A stretch of DNA of 64,000 bases from NCBI GenBank assembly GCA_036873755.1, contig JAVTVY010056966.1, positions 1 through 64,000 of the forward strand, in the 5' to 3' direction. Numbering within the stretch: the stretch's first letter is position 1; every line of letters begins with the position of its first letter. This document shows positions 43,431-55,700 of this stretch, piece by piece. Under the pieces are notes generated by a model. That model worked only from the letters and a program-made list of their open reading frames with translations. It was not told the origin of the DNA and ran no database searches. This DNA comes from Hanleya hanleyi (Eukaryota > Mollusca > Polyplacophora > Lepidopleurida > Hanleyidae). The translations under genes were made by a program, and so were the position numbers.

Positions 43431-46009
43431 TTAAACTGTTGTGAAATAAAAACCATATATTTAGTAATTTAATGGGGAGAGAGGTCCTTTATGAACTTCA
43501 TACCTCTTTATTAACTCAAGAACAAAGGTTTACTTCATCACTTTCTTCTTTCTTTATGAAAAATTATCTTGTCTGAAAGGAATCCATTTGCTGGAAAATT
43601 ACTATTTTCTTGTGTTTGACTATTGTCGATTTCAGTCTGGGATATGTGAGCTCTCGGCTCTTGCTTCAAGGTCAACTAGTTACCAAGAGTTAAGCTCGTT
43701 TTAGTTTTATCATTCAGTATAAGATGTTATATATGTTACATTCTCAGAAGCACAAAATTGTAGGCTAGCTACCAATTGGAATCAAGGCTATCAAACAACC
43801 TTGAAATTTGGACCAATGTAATTCCAGATACACGGGCGTATATTGAAGCCCCTTGGGCTCTTGTTCCATGATGGAACTGACCTACATAATTTGTCTATGA
43901 ATTATCCCATTTTCAGCTATTGTATTTTTCATGTTTATATATACTAGGGAGATCGCGTGCCCTTTCTATACTACTCATCGCGCACTACTCATTGCGCATG
44001 CGCAGTCGACCCATTCTACTGTAGGGTGCAAGCCTGGCCCATGGAATCTCAGGTAGTGAAAACCCCAGGTCTCTCGCCCCACCCTATCCCGCGCCATAAC
44101 TATGCGACCCGCTGTGCAGTGAGTAAAGCGGAGTAGGAGGAGGAGGAGGAGGAGTCACACGCCACGGATTATACATCTGATTAATGACAAATTTTGTTGT
44201 TTTTGTCTTTTATAAGAGTAGCAGTGCATGTTGGTTTAGTAAGATGTCCAGGGATGCAGTCTGCTTTTCGCAACTGTAGATGCTTATGCAATACAACTTT
44301 TGATGAAATAAGGTGGTGCCCAACTTTTGTGCAGACCTACATGTACATGCCTCGACACTTCCTTGCACTTTCTATATCAGAGGGACATAGCCAAGGAGAA
44401 ACAGGAAGAAATCCTGAGCATAGGGAATACAATTAAGAATTTTGGGGGCTGACCACATCTTTAATTCCCAGAACCCTTTTACAGAAACAATGTTGTTGAG
44501 ATTTGGGAGATTATTTCAAGTATTATCTTGTATCTGACACATGATTAATTTCAGGGTACATTTATAAATACAAGTAGGCCTATATCTATACCCTGTCAAT
44601 TACAGTTGTATAATCATTGCATCTTCACTGTTTATCAACCAGGTTCATAAACACTGTTACTATTCTGCAATGTTGAACAAAATCATGACATCTGTGATAG
44701 TTACAGGTATACAGGAAATACTTTCATCCCTCATATACACTTATATTGTTATCTATGGAAAATAGTATCTACATCGTATACTGGTACATGTAATATGACC
44801 CAGAAAGCAGATGAAAATATCAGGAGTATATACATGTGGTTACATAGATCTGACTTTATATTGTGACTCATTCCAACTATCCGATTAACAATTTAAGTAA
44901 CTGTTGAACATGGATTAAATGTAGAGGAACAAAGTTTGTGGTATTCATATACTTTCTTTCCCTCCCTCAGAGTTAATATTGCCATTAAAACGTACAAAAA
45001 AAAGAAAAAAAAAGTTAATTTAAAAATTTTAAATTGCCCAAAAACAAATTGGTTCGAGCAAAAACCTGAACTGTGGAAAGAAACACCAACATTATACACA
45101 CAATCAGGTTCATGTACATGATGCTGGCAAGAAAGCTACAAATCTAGTATGTCAGTATGTGGAGATCTAGTATGTGGAGGCTCTGTTGTAAAAGTTACCA
45201 TCAAATTGATGTAAACTTGTATGTGCAGTCTCATGATAATTAGAATTTCCGAAACCTAAAATTGGATTATGAAAATTTGGGTAACCTAATTTTAATTTGC
45301 CTAGTCTGATTATTAGCTAGATGCAACATTTTCCAGTTTTGATGAAACCTTTTTCATGCCCCTACAATGTCACTCCCTACATTCATGGCATGCACGCAGC
45401 CCCCTTTATCTACCCCCTCCCCTCCCCACAAACACTGTCGAGAAAAGAATAGATCAGCTAATGTGTTATAATCTAAAAAAAAATATATTAAAACTGGTAA
45501 CAAAAAATAAGTTAGATATTATTATACGAGCTAAGAGTAATGAAAATAGAAAGCATTCAACCTATATTGTACATCAAAGTTATTACAGGGAATGCTCATG
45601 AAAGACCTTTGTCCCAGCAAAATGCAAATGATGAGAATTATTCAAAAAATAGAATCTGAATATTACAAATCTATACAGGTATAACCCAAATCAAATCAAA
45701 ATGTGTAACCTAATATGCCAACTTTCAGGTACGGCTTTGAGTCTTTCACTCAAAGTCAAAAACACACTATCAGGGACAGAATGACTTGTACCTGCAGACT
45801 GGGCAAGTTCAACGTGTGTTCTTATGGACAGAAACAGCAAAACATTGCATTACTGCTAATTATTGTTTGATAGAATTTTTATATGGCTTTATAACACCGA
45901 CATATTGTCTTGGGACAAGAGACTGGAAAAAAAACTCGCACTATTTTGTGAAGGATGTTGCGACCCGGTCACAATAAGGGTCAGTCAATGAGTGAAACCA
46001 CGACCTCTC
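43431..46009. other. Intergenic stretch, no gene seen
   Basis: Contains a GC-richer patch at about 43950-44165 with a GAGGAGGAGGAGGAGGAG run, and A-rich tracts near 45000. The frames at 44194-44436, 44893-45121, 45356-45601 and 45786-45977 match no family I know. Confidence 0.4.
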
Positions 46010-46015
46010 TTTATT
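46010..46015 (-). terminator. Candidate poly(A) signal for RHEB
   Basis: AATAAA on the minus strand, about 680 bases after the RHEB stop codon, a reasonable 3' UTR length. Other signals cannot be excluded. Confidence 0.4.
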
Positions 46016-46690
46016 CCAATTTTTTCTTCTAATATATGTTATTTATAAAAACACTGTTGATAAACAGTACAAACACGACAAATGAAATAGAGACTCTTCC
46101 AGTCTAACAGCAATCATCTAACTTTTGAATTATCAACACTCACAAACACTGATAATTAAATATGACACATCACCACATGTGTATTTACAACTCCATACAA
46201 ACATTAAACCACATGCAAAGCCTTGTTCACCATGGAGATAATCTAAAAGCCGAATTCATATCTTCTTGTCCTCGTTCCATCGACATACTGGCCACCACAA
46301 AAAAAAATGTCGTTTGAAAATCTAAATACACGATATTTTCAAACAAGCACTGAAAACACCTCATTCTCACATCGACGACACATGACACAAATCCTGTTAA
46401 CCAGTACCTGAGCACAGTTGCTATGGAAACAGACTTTCAAATTTTATCAATACGACAATCATTTAGTCTTGACACACAAGTTTGACTCGGCCGGCATCAA
46501 TAGCACCTCAAGAGACTTCAATGTCACAGCTTCTCAATGGCTGAGAAATCTAGGCGATAAAACCATGGTGATGGGGCCGAGCTCCATATAGAGAAAGTCT
46601 GGTGAGTTCATACAAGGTGTTCAGTGATATGGTGCATTGTAAACATAGCCACTCATGTGACAATGGTGTGGTTTACAGACTCTGAAGATC

Positions 46691-46780
46691 TCAAGATATC
46701 GAACAGCCACTCTTTTCTGGTACATTCCCTTCCGACTTTTCTATGGCCAGTAATATCTGATGGAAGATCTCTGTGACACT
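46691..46780 (-). CDS. rheb: RHEB last exon, CSIS box
   Basis: Acceptor TTTCATTTCAG at 46781-46783; 29 codons (SVTEIFHQILLAIEKSEG to CSIS) and TGA at 46691-46693. Phase 0. The terminal cysteine-containing box fits farnesylation (serine at the last position). Confidence 0.95.
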   Translation of the reverse strand, partial: SVTEIFHQILLAIEKSEGNVPEKSGCSIS

Positions 46781-49700
46781 CTGAAATGAAACCAAAAATT
46801 ACTGTAGCTTCTGTAGGTTGTCAATAAGGTCAACCAGAGCCCATGTGGGGCTTTAATATATGCCTGTACATTGGCCAGATTATTATATTTGTGATCCCAT
46901 ATTTAAATTATGGTACGGACTTGCAAATATGTGCATAATGTGGTGTGCTTGTAGTTGCTAATTTGACTTATACCTGAAATTCTGTCACATTCTGCAGCTC
47001 TGCACTAGTAGCAGAACATCAATATTTTTAGCCTTTTCCTGGTGTTCATGCTGCAGTGACCTTGACCTTTGCAGGACTTTTTGACCTCGGAATCAATAGG
47101 TTTCTTCTTCGCCAGGATTGAGATATACCATGACTTACAGCATGATTTCATTTATTTGTCGCTATGGTCACTGTCGAGAAAAGGCAAGCCGAGAAAGATT
47201 GGCAGACGAACATTTACGGCAAAGATAACAGGTCCCAGGATAATATGTCAAATAAACTCCGATAGGAAGATTTGACGAGTTAGTCATCAAGGTTAGATAC
47301 TTTGGTAGTTTTTACTCATGTTACGTGAAATATTCAGGAATTTAGAAGCAAATTTTACTATTTTTCGAATGTTTCTCTTGAAGCACACTAAACACATTTT
47401 GTGTCAAATCGCGCATTTTCCATCGATTAATTCTGTTCCTCTCCCGATTTCATTTTACCCTTACTACAAAACATACCAACAGTCCATATAGTCAGATTTA
47501 TTGAAATTTTGGCATTCTGAAAATGTATAGTGTTAATTAGGTTTTACTCAAAGTAAACGCAAAAAAATTGCAAGAATAATCCATAACATGGGAACTCAGT
47601 GACATGTCAAAATCCGTCTTCATGGGTTAGGCGAACACCTGTCAAAACATGCTTACATGGGGATCCGCACAAGTCGTCAAAACCCACTTATATGGGGGAA
47701 AGAGTTAAGGAAGAAAGAGCTGCTTCACCACACCATTCCTCTCAAGGGTTTCTGGCCAAAAACAAAGCTTCGGCCTAACCAGAAGAATGGTTTCTTATTG
47801 GTCAGTTTCAGAATTTGCCAAAACAAGTTCATCACAAGATATGTCAAATGAACTAGAGTTATAGCAATTTCCAATACTGTATCATCGATTCTAGGAACAA
47901 ACGGAAACAACATACAAACATACATGTTACCTGGTTTTCTTTTGCTGATGCTTCAAGAAATGCAGCTTTCCAGGTGTCTGCCAGCTTCTTGCCCTCCTCT
48001 GAACTCACCACTCTGAAACCAAAATACATTGTATTTACAGCATAACTTGTACATCAACCTGCTTAGTGCGCTAATACTACATGTACATGTATCCCAGCAA
48101 ACATTACCTCTCTAACAATGGATAGTTACAGCCAGATTTCAGCCCAAAAGGTACTGTCACCAGAGGGGACGCCATGAAATTAGTTCCAAATTCCAAATTA
48201 ACAGAATATTCCAGCGGTAGGTCGTTTCCTATGCTTACTTATTAAGCAGCCCAGTAGGCTCATCTTTACCACGTCAAGGTTTCTTGGTCAACTTGCATAG
48301 CAGACAGCGTTCCACCCACATTCCAGTTACGTGGCCTATAAAAACTGCGCTGATGGTAAAATACGTTTGGGTTTTACTTTCGCTGCTAAACAATTCGCTG
48401 ATACCGAATGTAAAATATTTAATCCAAGCACGCATAACAATAAAATATTAATGGATAGACCAGTGAAATTTTATAGAAATCTGTGTGTTTCACCCCAATT
48501 CAAGTCCTTCAGTGGGAAGGTGAGGTCGGATACACTGACACAGCGGACTGCCGTTAAAGTTTCAGTGTTTCCTACATTTGTCTGATGTTAGATGGATGGG
48601 TTTATTTTCTCTTCAAATAGATTTTGTTTTAAACTATGTTTCCTTATATTTATTAATGTTCATGGTTGTTGAAAAGGTGCATGTTTATCTGCCACTGGAT
48701 ATCGCACAAGCTATGGTGTTTTTGAATCTGTTGCCATGGTCGCGGTACTGAAGGATGTCCGCTGGTGGTTTTTGACTTTGGCAGCCATTTTGCCTGTTTT
48801 TATATTGGGTTATCTCCCTTCCCTAGGTTAAGAGATGGGGATTTCCTCTAAAAGCCTTCTAGCCGAGAATTTTGCACACCAACATCCATCCAATTTGCTA
48901 AATTTTGATAGACATTGTGATTATCTGCAAACAGTTAGAATATAAGAAAAAGTTAAATACTATTTATATGAATTTTTCATGAATATGCTTCAAAACTAGG
49001 GCTATTCCCTATGCTTTCTGGGTTATCAAATTGAGCATGGGTCAGTCCACTTAACATTGCCTACAGCTAAAAAATGCACACCAACCTATATTTTTTTCTT
49101 TGTTTTTCCTCATATTACACAATTTGTAAATTTTCAAGAAACCATCTTGAGTGAATCGAAGTCGGCTGTCACAATCTGACAATAGCTAACTCGCATATGC
49201 ATACCGCCTTGCCTGTCGATTTATAACTTCTTGATTATCCATAAAATGCGTCCTTGCCATCTCTATTTGAAAATTTATTCATCAAAGGATATAAAATCGA
49301 CCGTAAATTAGACATTTCCATTGCCTTCAAACTGCAAAATGGTGGTCGATTGATCAAGTCAGTATTAGTACCAGTATTAGGTTTGGCCTTATCCAATGAC
49401 CGACTTCGTTTCTTGATTCTGACCAATCAAAATATCTCTTTTTGAGGCACTACAGAATGCAGAACACGTGTTTGTGTTTTCATATACCATTGTTTGACAG
49501 TCGACATGCGAATGATTTTGCGGTAATAAGAACCAATAAATATACATTTTACTTTGAATATTGTTTAGAAAGAACGACCTGTGGACCAATATAAGCGGTC
49601 GTAATTCATAAAGTTGGCCTATTTGTTCCTGTCTATCCTCAAAGACGAGTCTATATCCCTGTCCAGTGTTGACGATCAGCCCCATGGCATTTTCGTCTTT

Positions 49701-52700
49701 CGACAGCTTCTTTTCGGCCTTTACCCACGTGGATTTGAAGATCTCTCGAGACCAAATACTTGTCCTTTATATAACATTTAACATAGTTTTCCAACTTGTT
49801 TTCAGTTAAATGTGTGTCCAACACAACATTTGTGACGATCCTAAAAACGGGCAATTCCGCGATTCCAATGTATGCTGTTGTTATGTATACAAAGAATAGT
49901 TGGACTGGAAGTTTATATATGATCATAAGCTTGTACTGATTTTATGCTTAACAGAAAGATTGTTTGTTTGTTCACAGAATGAGGTTGCACAAATATTATT
50001 TGAAGAATAGGCCATGCAAGGCAAACATCCTAAATCATTGAGAAATGGACGTCGGTCAGAACATGATGGTCAGAAGTTAGAAGAGGTACATTGTACAGGA
50101 AAATATCTGGTGTTCTTGTATCTGCTTCAGTGTAAATTTTGAATTGGATAAACAACTAAAGATATGAAACATAGATATGACATATCGGATATTCTGATCA
50201 AATGTATATTTAAGGCCCCATTGAACCTAAAATCTAAAATGCAGCCAGTGTGATGATAGATTAGTGCCCAAATATTTCGTGAGGATAGTTCTGCTCTTTA
50301 TCCCATACATCTCCAAGATATACGCCTAGTAGTGAAATTGGTGGATGAGCAGAGAACTTGGCCCGGGCACCTGGAGAGAGGGGCAGATGGGGGACTTGCA
50401 CAAATGTACTAACATCTTCTGGTTCTAGTGTGCAAGCCTCCCATTCACAGACATGACAGACCAGGATATTAAAGGGTAAAATCCATTTTACACACCTTTC
50501 CATCCTGAGATCATTCTTGTTTCCTACTAAGACCAGAGGGACCCTAAAAAACAAACAGGATTCTGTTAGAACATCATTTCATCAATCAGCATAATAGCCC
50601 ACATAAGTTTATCAACTCTGTGATAATATTTACCAGTTTATAGAATGAACCTACCCCCACTCAAGACAATTTTGGGTATCAATAGTAGATATTCTCTTGG
50701 TAGGATTATTTATACATTAATATTTGTCTGGGATTGAACACACCCCAGCAGTTTAATCCTGCTGATTCTATTATTTAATATCCCTTATTGTTCAAATTCT
50801 TATACCCATTGTTAATATAGAGTGGGGCACAAGAAATCAAAGCACAAATTTTTCACCAAAACAAAAATGAAAAAAACACTGCCCGCGAGGTAAAATCCGA
50901 AATTGAAACTGATAGAGATAAACCAGGACCATACGAGACTACATATTTATCAGTATTAATCAGTTACTGAGAAACCATCTCGATCAATGGCTCAGCTGCA
51001 CATTATTAAGAGAACAGACAGACTCTTCTTTGTTCTTCCAATAATGTGCAACTGGGCCATTAGACATGACCTCTTAGTATCCCCAGGTTTTGGGGTTCAG
51101 ACACCAGTATCTCCTATATTGGAGACCTCATCACAAAATGTCTAATTCCATCATATTATAGAATAATTTTCCAGTAAATGAAAAATATAAGGCGGTATGT
51201 TCACCATTATTACTACTACATGAACATATCCTGGGACTGTCACCCATGGTGCAGAAACCATCTCGTCTCCTATATAAATTCTGAAATTATCCTTTTACTT
51301 ACTGGGTGTTCCCTTTCATATCTACGATCTTGTCATATATGGCATGGACAACATCAAAGCTGAAAAATAAAATACAATGTTCATGTATTTGACCTTCATC
51401 AATACCATGATCAAATGCACAACAAACAGTGTAGCTTATACAGTACAGAAAAGTGATAGGCTATAGGGCATGATAAACTGCCAGTTATATTAGTTCACCT
51501 GCATTCAAACTTTAAACTAAAACAACATATACTTCATGTTTTCAGGGCAGATCCAGATGCGGAAAAGAGTATCCGACTGGAGCCAAGCCTTTCCTTCACA
51601 ACCTCTCAGTTGGAACACTCTTAATACAAGAGAAAAGTATCTCCAAAAACTACACGACAGCATGGTCGACTCAATATTTCAACATGTATTGTGCCATTTT
51701 CAAGAACATATTTACAAAGTCCAGCCATACTTGAAAATGCTATGCTGAGCTAGGCTATACTATTTTGTGGGAAATGTAGTGTACACGGCTGGACTTTGCA
51801 AACAAGTTCACTCTTGAAAATGGCATAATATATGTTGAAATATTGAGTCTACCATGCCGTTACTTTTCTTTTCAACCATGCTAAGTTACTTTTTTTTTTT
51901 TTGGTTACTTTTCTCCATTATTATGTAAAGATATTCAGTGGATCTACTGGTTTGAGGTACACTCTTCATTAATGTATATCTCAAACTCACCAGGCTACCA
52001 AACATTTAGCATGTTGAATAGGCAGGTCCACGAGGAGGACCCTCTATGATAAACTTCCTAATCATTTAAGGACAGGAAGTGAATTTATTGGAATGGAAAG
52101 TTGATGAAATGATTAAACATCACTGTACCCATGTTGTTCCTCTTACATTTATGAGGTGATCTCAAATTTCATATGTTGGCTGATCAAATTTAGAACAAAC
52201 ATGAGGCAGGACCTAAAAGGTGCAACAACCCCTCAGCCAGACAGTTTTAGTCAGTGTATATTGGTACACAATGAATGGAAAATGCACATGGAAAAGCCTG
52301 AATGGTTTGGTTAAATGCAGAAGATGCTTTAGCAGTGGCTTGTAAAAGATTAAAATATGATAAATTGAGTGTGAGACGGATGCACTATAATAAATAATTT
52401 GACGTATCACGTGCGAAAAATATGGCGGAAGAACAAAAATATTCTGAACAAAAACAAAAGGCTTCAAGCCATTCTTGCTTTGAACCCTAATAATAATCTG
52501 AACAATAATAAAAGTCTTCCGATTTTCAGTGGGAGCCAAGTAATACAGAGTTTTCGATAGGAATACGGAGCTGCGCATCTAAAACCCCTCGACTCTGGGT
52601 GCCAGCCATTCACAATATATTAAATTTGAACCATACTATTTTGAAAACATCAGGAACATCAAGCAGTCAAGTGACAAATATACAGATTATCAAAAAACTT

Positions 52701-55700
52701 GCAATCAGAAATGGCTGCAAAGTTTTCTGTTCAATCAGAGATACCGGCAGTCATTACTTGTCTCTTGATATATCTATGACGTATACCAAGCATCATACTG
52801 AACACATAGATCATCAATGATTTTACAGGAATTGAAAACGGCTGCCAAGGTTTCCATCTAATCAGAGAAAATGGTTTAGTCATTCATTTTTAGTCTCTTG
52901 ATGTATTGATGATGTATACAAAGTCTTGCATCAAACACTTGAACAGTACCAGAGGTATAGATTTTGCATAAATTAAAGATGGCAATCAAGTTTTCCACCT
53001 AATCAGAGAAATTGATTGTCATTAATTGTAAGTTTCTTGATGTATCGATGATTTATAGTTTCATACGAAGCACTAAAATGCTATCAGATATACATCATTA
53101 AAAATTTAGCATAAATTAAAGATGGCCGCCAAGATTTTCGCCCAATCAGAGAAACCAGTTCTGTCATTCATCGCAAGTCTCTTGATGCATCGATGATGTT
53201 TACCAAATTTTACATCGAGCACTTGAATGGTATCAGAGATGGAGATCATTAATGATTTTGCATAAATTAAAAATGGCTGGCCGGCCATCCTTCCCGCCTC
53301 TCAGAAGAACTGATGTGGTTATTCATTGCAAGTCTCTTGATACATCGATGCTGTATACCAATTCTCGTATAGAACACTTCAATGGTATCAGAGAAATACA
53401 TCATTAAAGATTCTGCATAAATTAAAGATGGCCACCATGGCTATCAAACAATCAGGGAAACTTGTTTGGTCATTCCTTTAAGGTTTCTTGATGTATCGAT
53501 AATCTATACCAAGTTTCACACTGAACAGCGAAATGGTTTCTGAGATACACAAGATTCATGGTTTCGCATAAATTAAAGATGGCTGCCAAAGTTTCCACCC
53601 AATCGGGTCCAGATTCAATAGGGTTCTGGGTCACGAGCATATGGATGTGCACGGCAAGTTTGGTGTGCCTAGGGTAAGTCGTTCTAAAGATACCTTGGTA
53701 ACAAGAAAGCTGTGACGGTTTCGCATAAATTAAAGATGGCCGCCAAAGTTTCTAACCAATCGGGTCCAGATTCAATAGGTTTGTGGTTGACCACACAACA
53801 ATCCTGCATACCAAATTTGAAGTCTCTGGAAGCAACGGATTGGCTTCTAGACCGGTCACAAGAATTGTTGAAGCTTTCATGACGTTGCCATGGAAACCAC
53901 AAAATTCATCACAAATTACCCAAATTCGACAGGCTTGTGGCTGATCAAGCAACAATCATGTATACCAAATTTGAAGTCTCTGGAAGCAACGGTTTGGCTT
54001 CTAGGACGGTCACAGGAATTGTTGACGACCGGACGACCGTACGACCTGACGTACATGCCGACGACAAGACCCCGCAGCCTAATAGGCGGAGGGGTAAAAG
54101 CGAAGGTGTGATGAAATGTTAATTGAGTCTTCGAAATATATCAGTGTTTATCCTTGGAATAATACAGACTGAGTGGATACAAACCTTTTTTGTGAATTTA
54201 CAGAATAAACCAGAACATAACCATCTATGCTCATGAAATAGGACTGAGGTAATAGGGAGTATTCATCCTGAAAGAACAACAGCAGATACATGATAGATGT
54301 ATGGTATGCATAGAGTAGAATCTGAGAACACTCTAGAGATTCAAATAATGGATACTTCAAATACTTGTATAAAAATCTACGTAAAATATGCCCATTTGCA
54401 AGAAAGATATGTTTGTTCTCCTTTAAGATGAGGGGACAGTGTGTCCTGCCCCTGGAAATATGATTCACTCATAGAGCTTCTGCCAATTTTACAGCAATCA
54501 CAGGCAAAACTGAACAAGAGCCTTATGGGCTTTAATATACGCTTGTTACATATGTACTGTAGTGTAAATTTGAAGAGCTGAGTCATGATCATTCAGAATA
54601 CTGCAGTAACCAGAATTCGACCTTGATAAAATAGGTCAAGGTCAGTCAAATTAGAAAGGCTTTCCAGTCAAATCACTACCTACATTGGTAGTATGAATTT
54701 GGAGAGCATAGATAGGTAACCCTTCAAAAGTTATCACCAATACTCAAATTTGGCTTCCGACACATTGTCAGTGGCATATGTTGTATGAATTTAAAAGGCC
54801 TGGCTAAAATCCTTCAAGAGATACTGCGTTAATAGCGGACAGCGGACTCACACCGCCTGCACTACTCCAACCGCAGTGAAAGGTGGCTGAATGCGGCAAT
54901 ATGACCCCAGCAAGAGACTCAATCAAGTGCCAATTGTTCATTTTGTATATGTAAAGAAAACAAGAATAAATCAATGTTTTACCATAATATATTAGGGAGG
55001 GGAAATGTTAAGAAGTGAAATAAGTGAGAAGTCCAGAGGAAAGAGGTCGGACATGTCTGAAGGGGAAAATTTCAGGTGGGGAAATGTCCCGGATCCATAG
55101 CCATGATGGCATGTCAGAGAATTAAGTTATAAATTTTGTGTGTCACAAAAAGTTGCAAGACCAGAGGGAAGAAAACATGATCTTCTAATGTAAACATAGC
55201 AAGGTTATCCTCAGAAGTTTTGATTGAGCCATAAATTTAGATCAACATTCCATCAGTAAATAACTTTAAGGTTATTTGTAATTTGCATTCGCACAGTACC
55301 ATCCTGAAACATAAACGAGTGCAACTCTTCAAAAACGAATGGTGCCTTACATGTACCTCCTTATTATTAAATTGACTTCAATGTCTTAATAGCTTCTAGG
55401 AAAAATATAACTTGAGGGTGAAATCTGGGATGCAATGATGTAAGCCGATACATGATACATGTATCTAGGTTATAATTTCATGTTTATATAAGTTTGATGA
55501 ATGTATTGCATGCACTTGGAGGCACGATAGCATGGTTGTTAAACATGATACTAATGGACTGTATTAAATGAATTTACAGAAGTCACCCCACTCTGTGACT
55601 TCATTGCTGGTTAAAATATCATTATTTGAACAGTGATTATTTTCTTTAAGTAGGTCCCTCGACTGTTGCATGTATAGTACAGTGTTCAAATCAGGTTAGT

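Noticed and set aside
44194..44436. 80-codon plus-strand frame downstream of a GC-richer patch as a gene
   Set aside because: No recognisable domain, no splice support, and it lies in the repeat-rich intergenic stretch.
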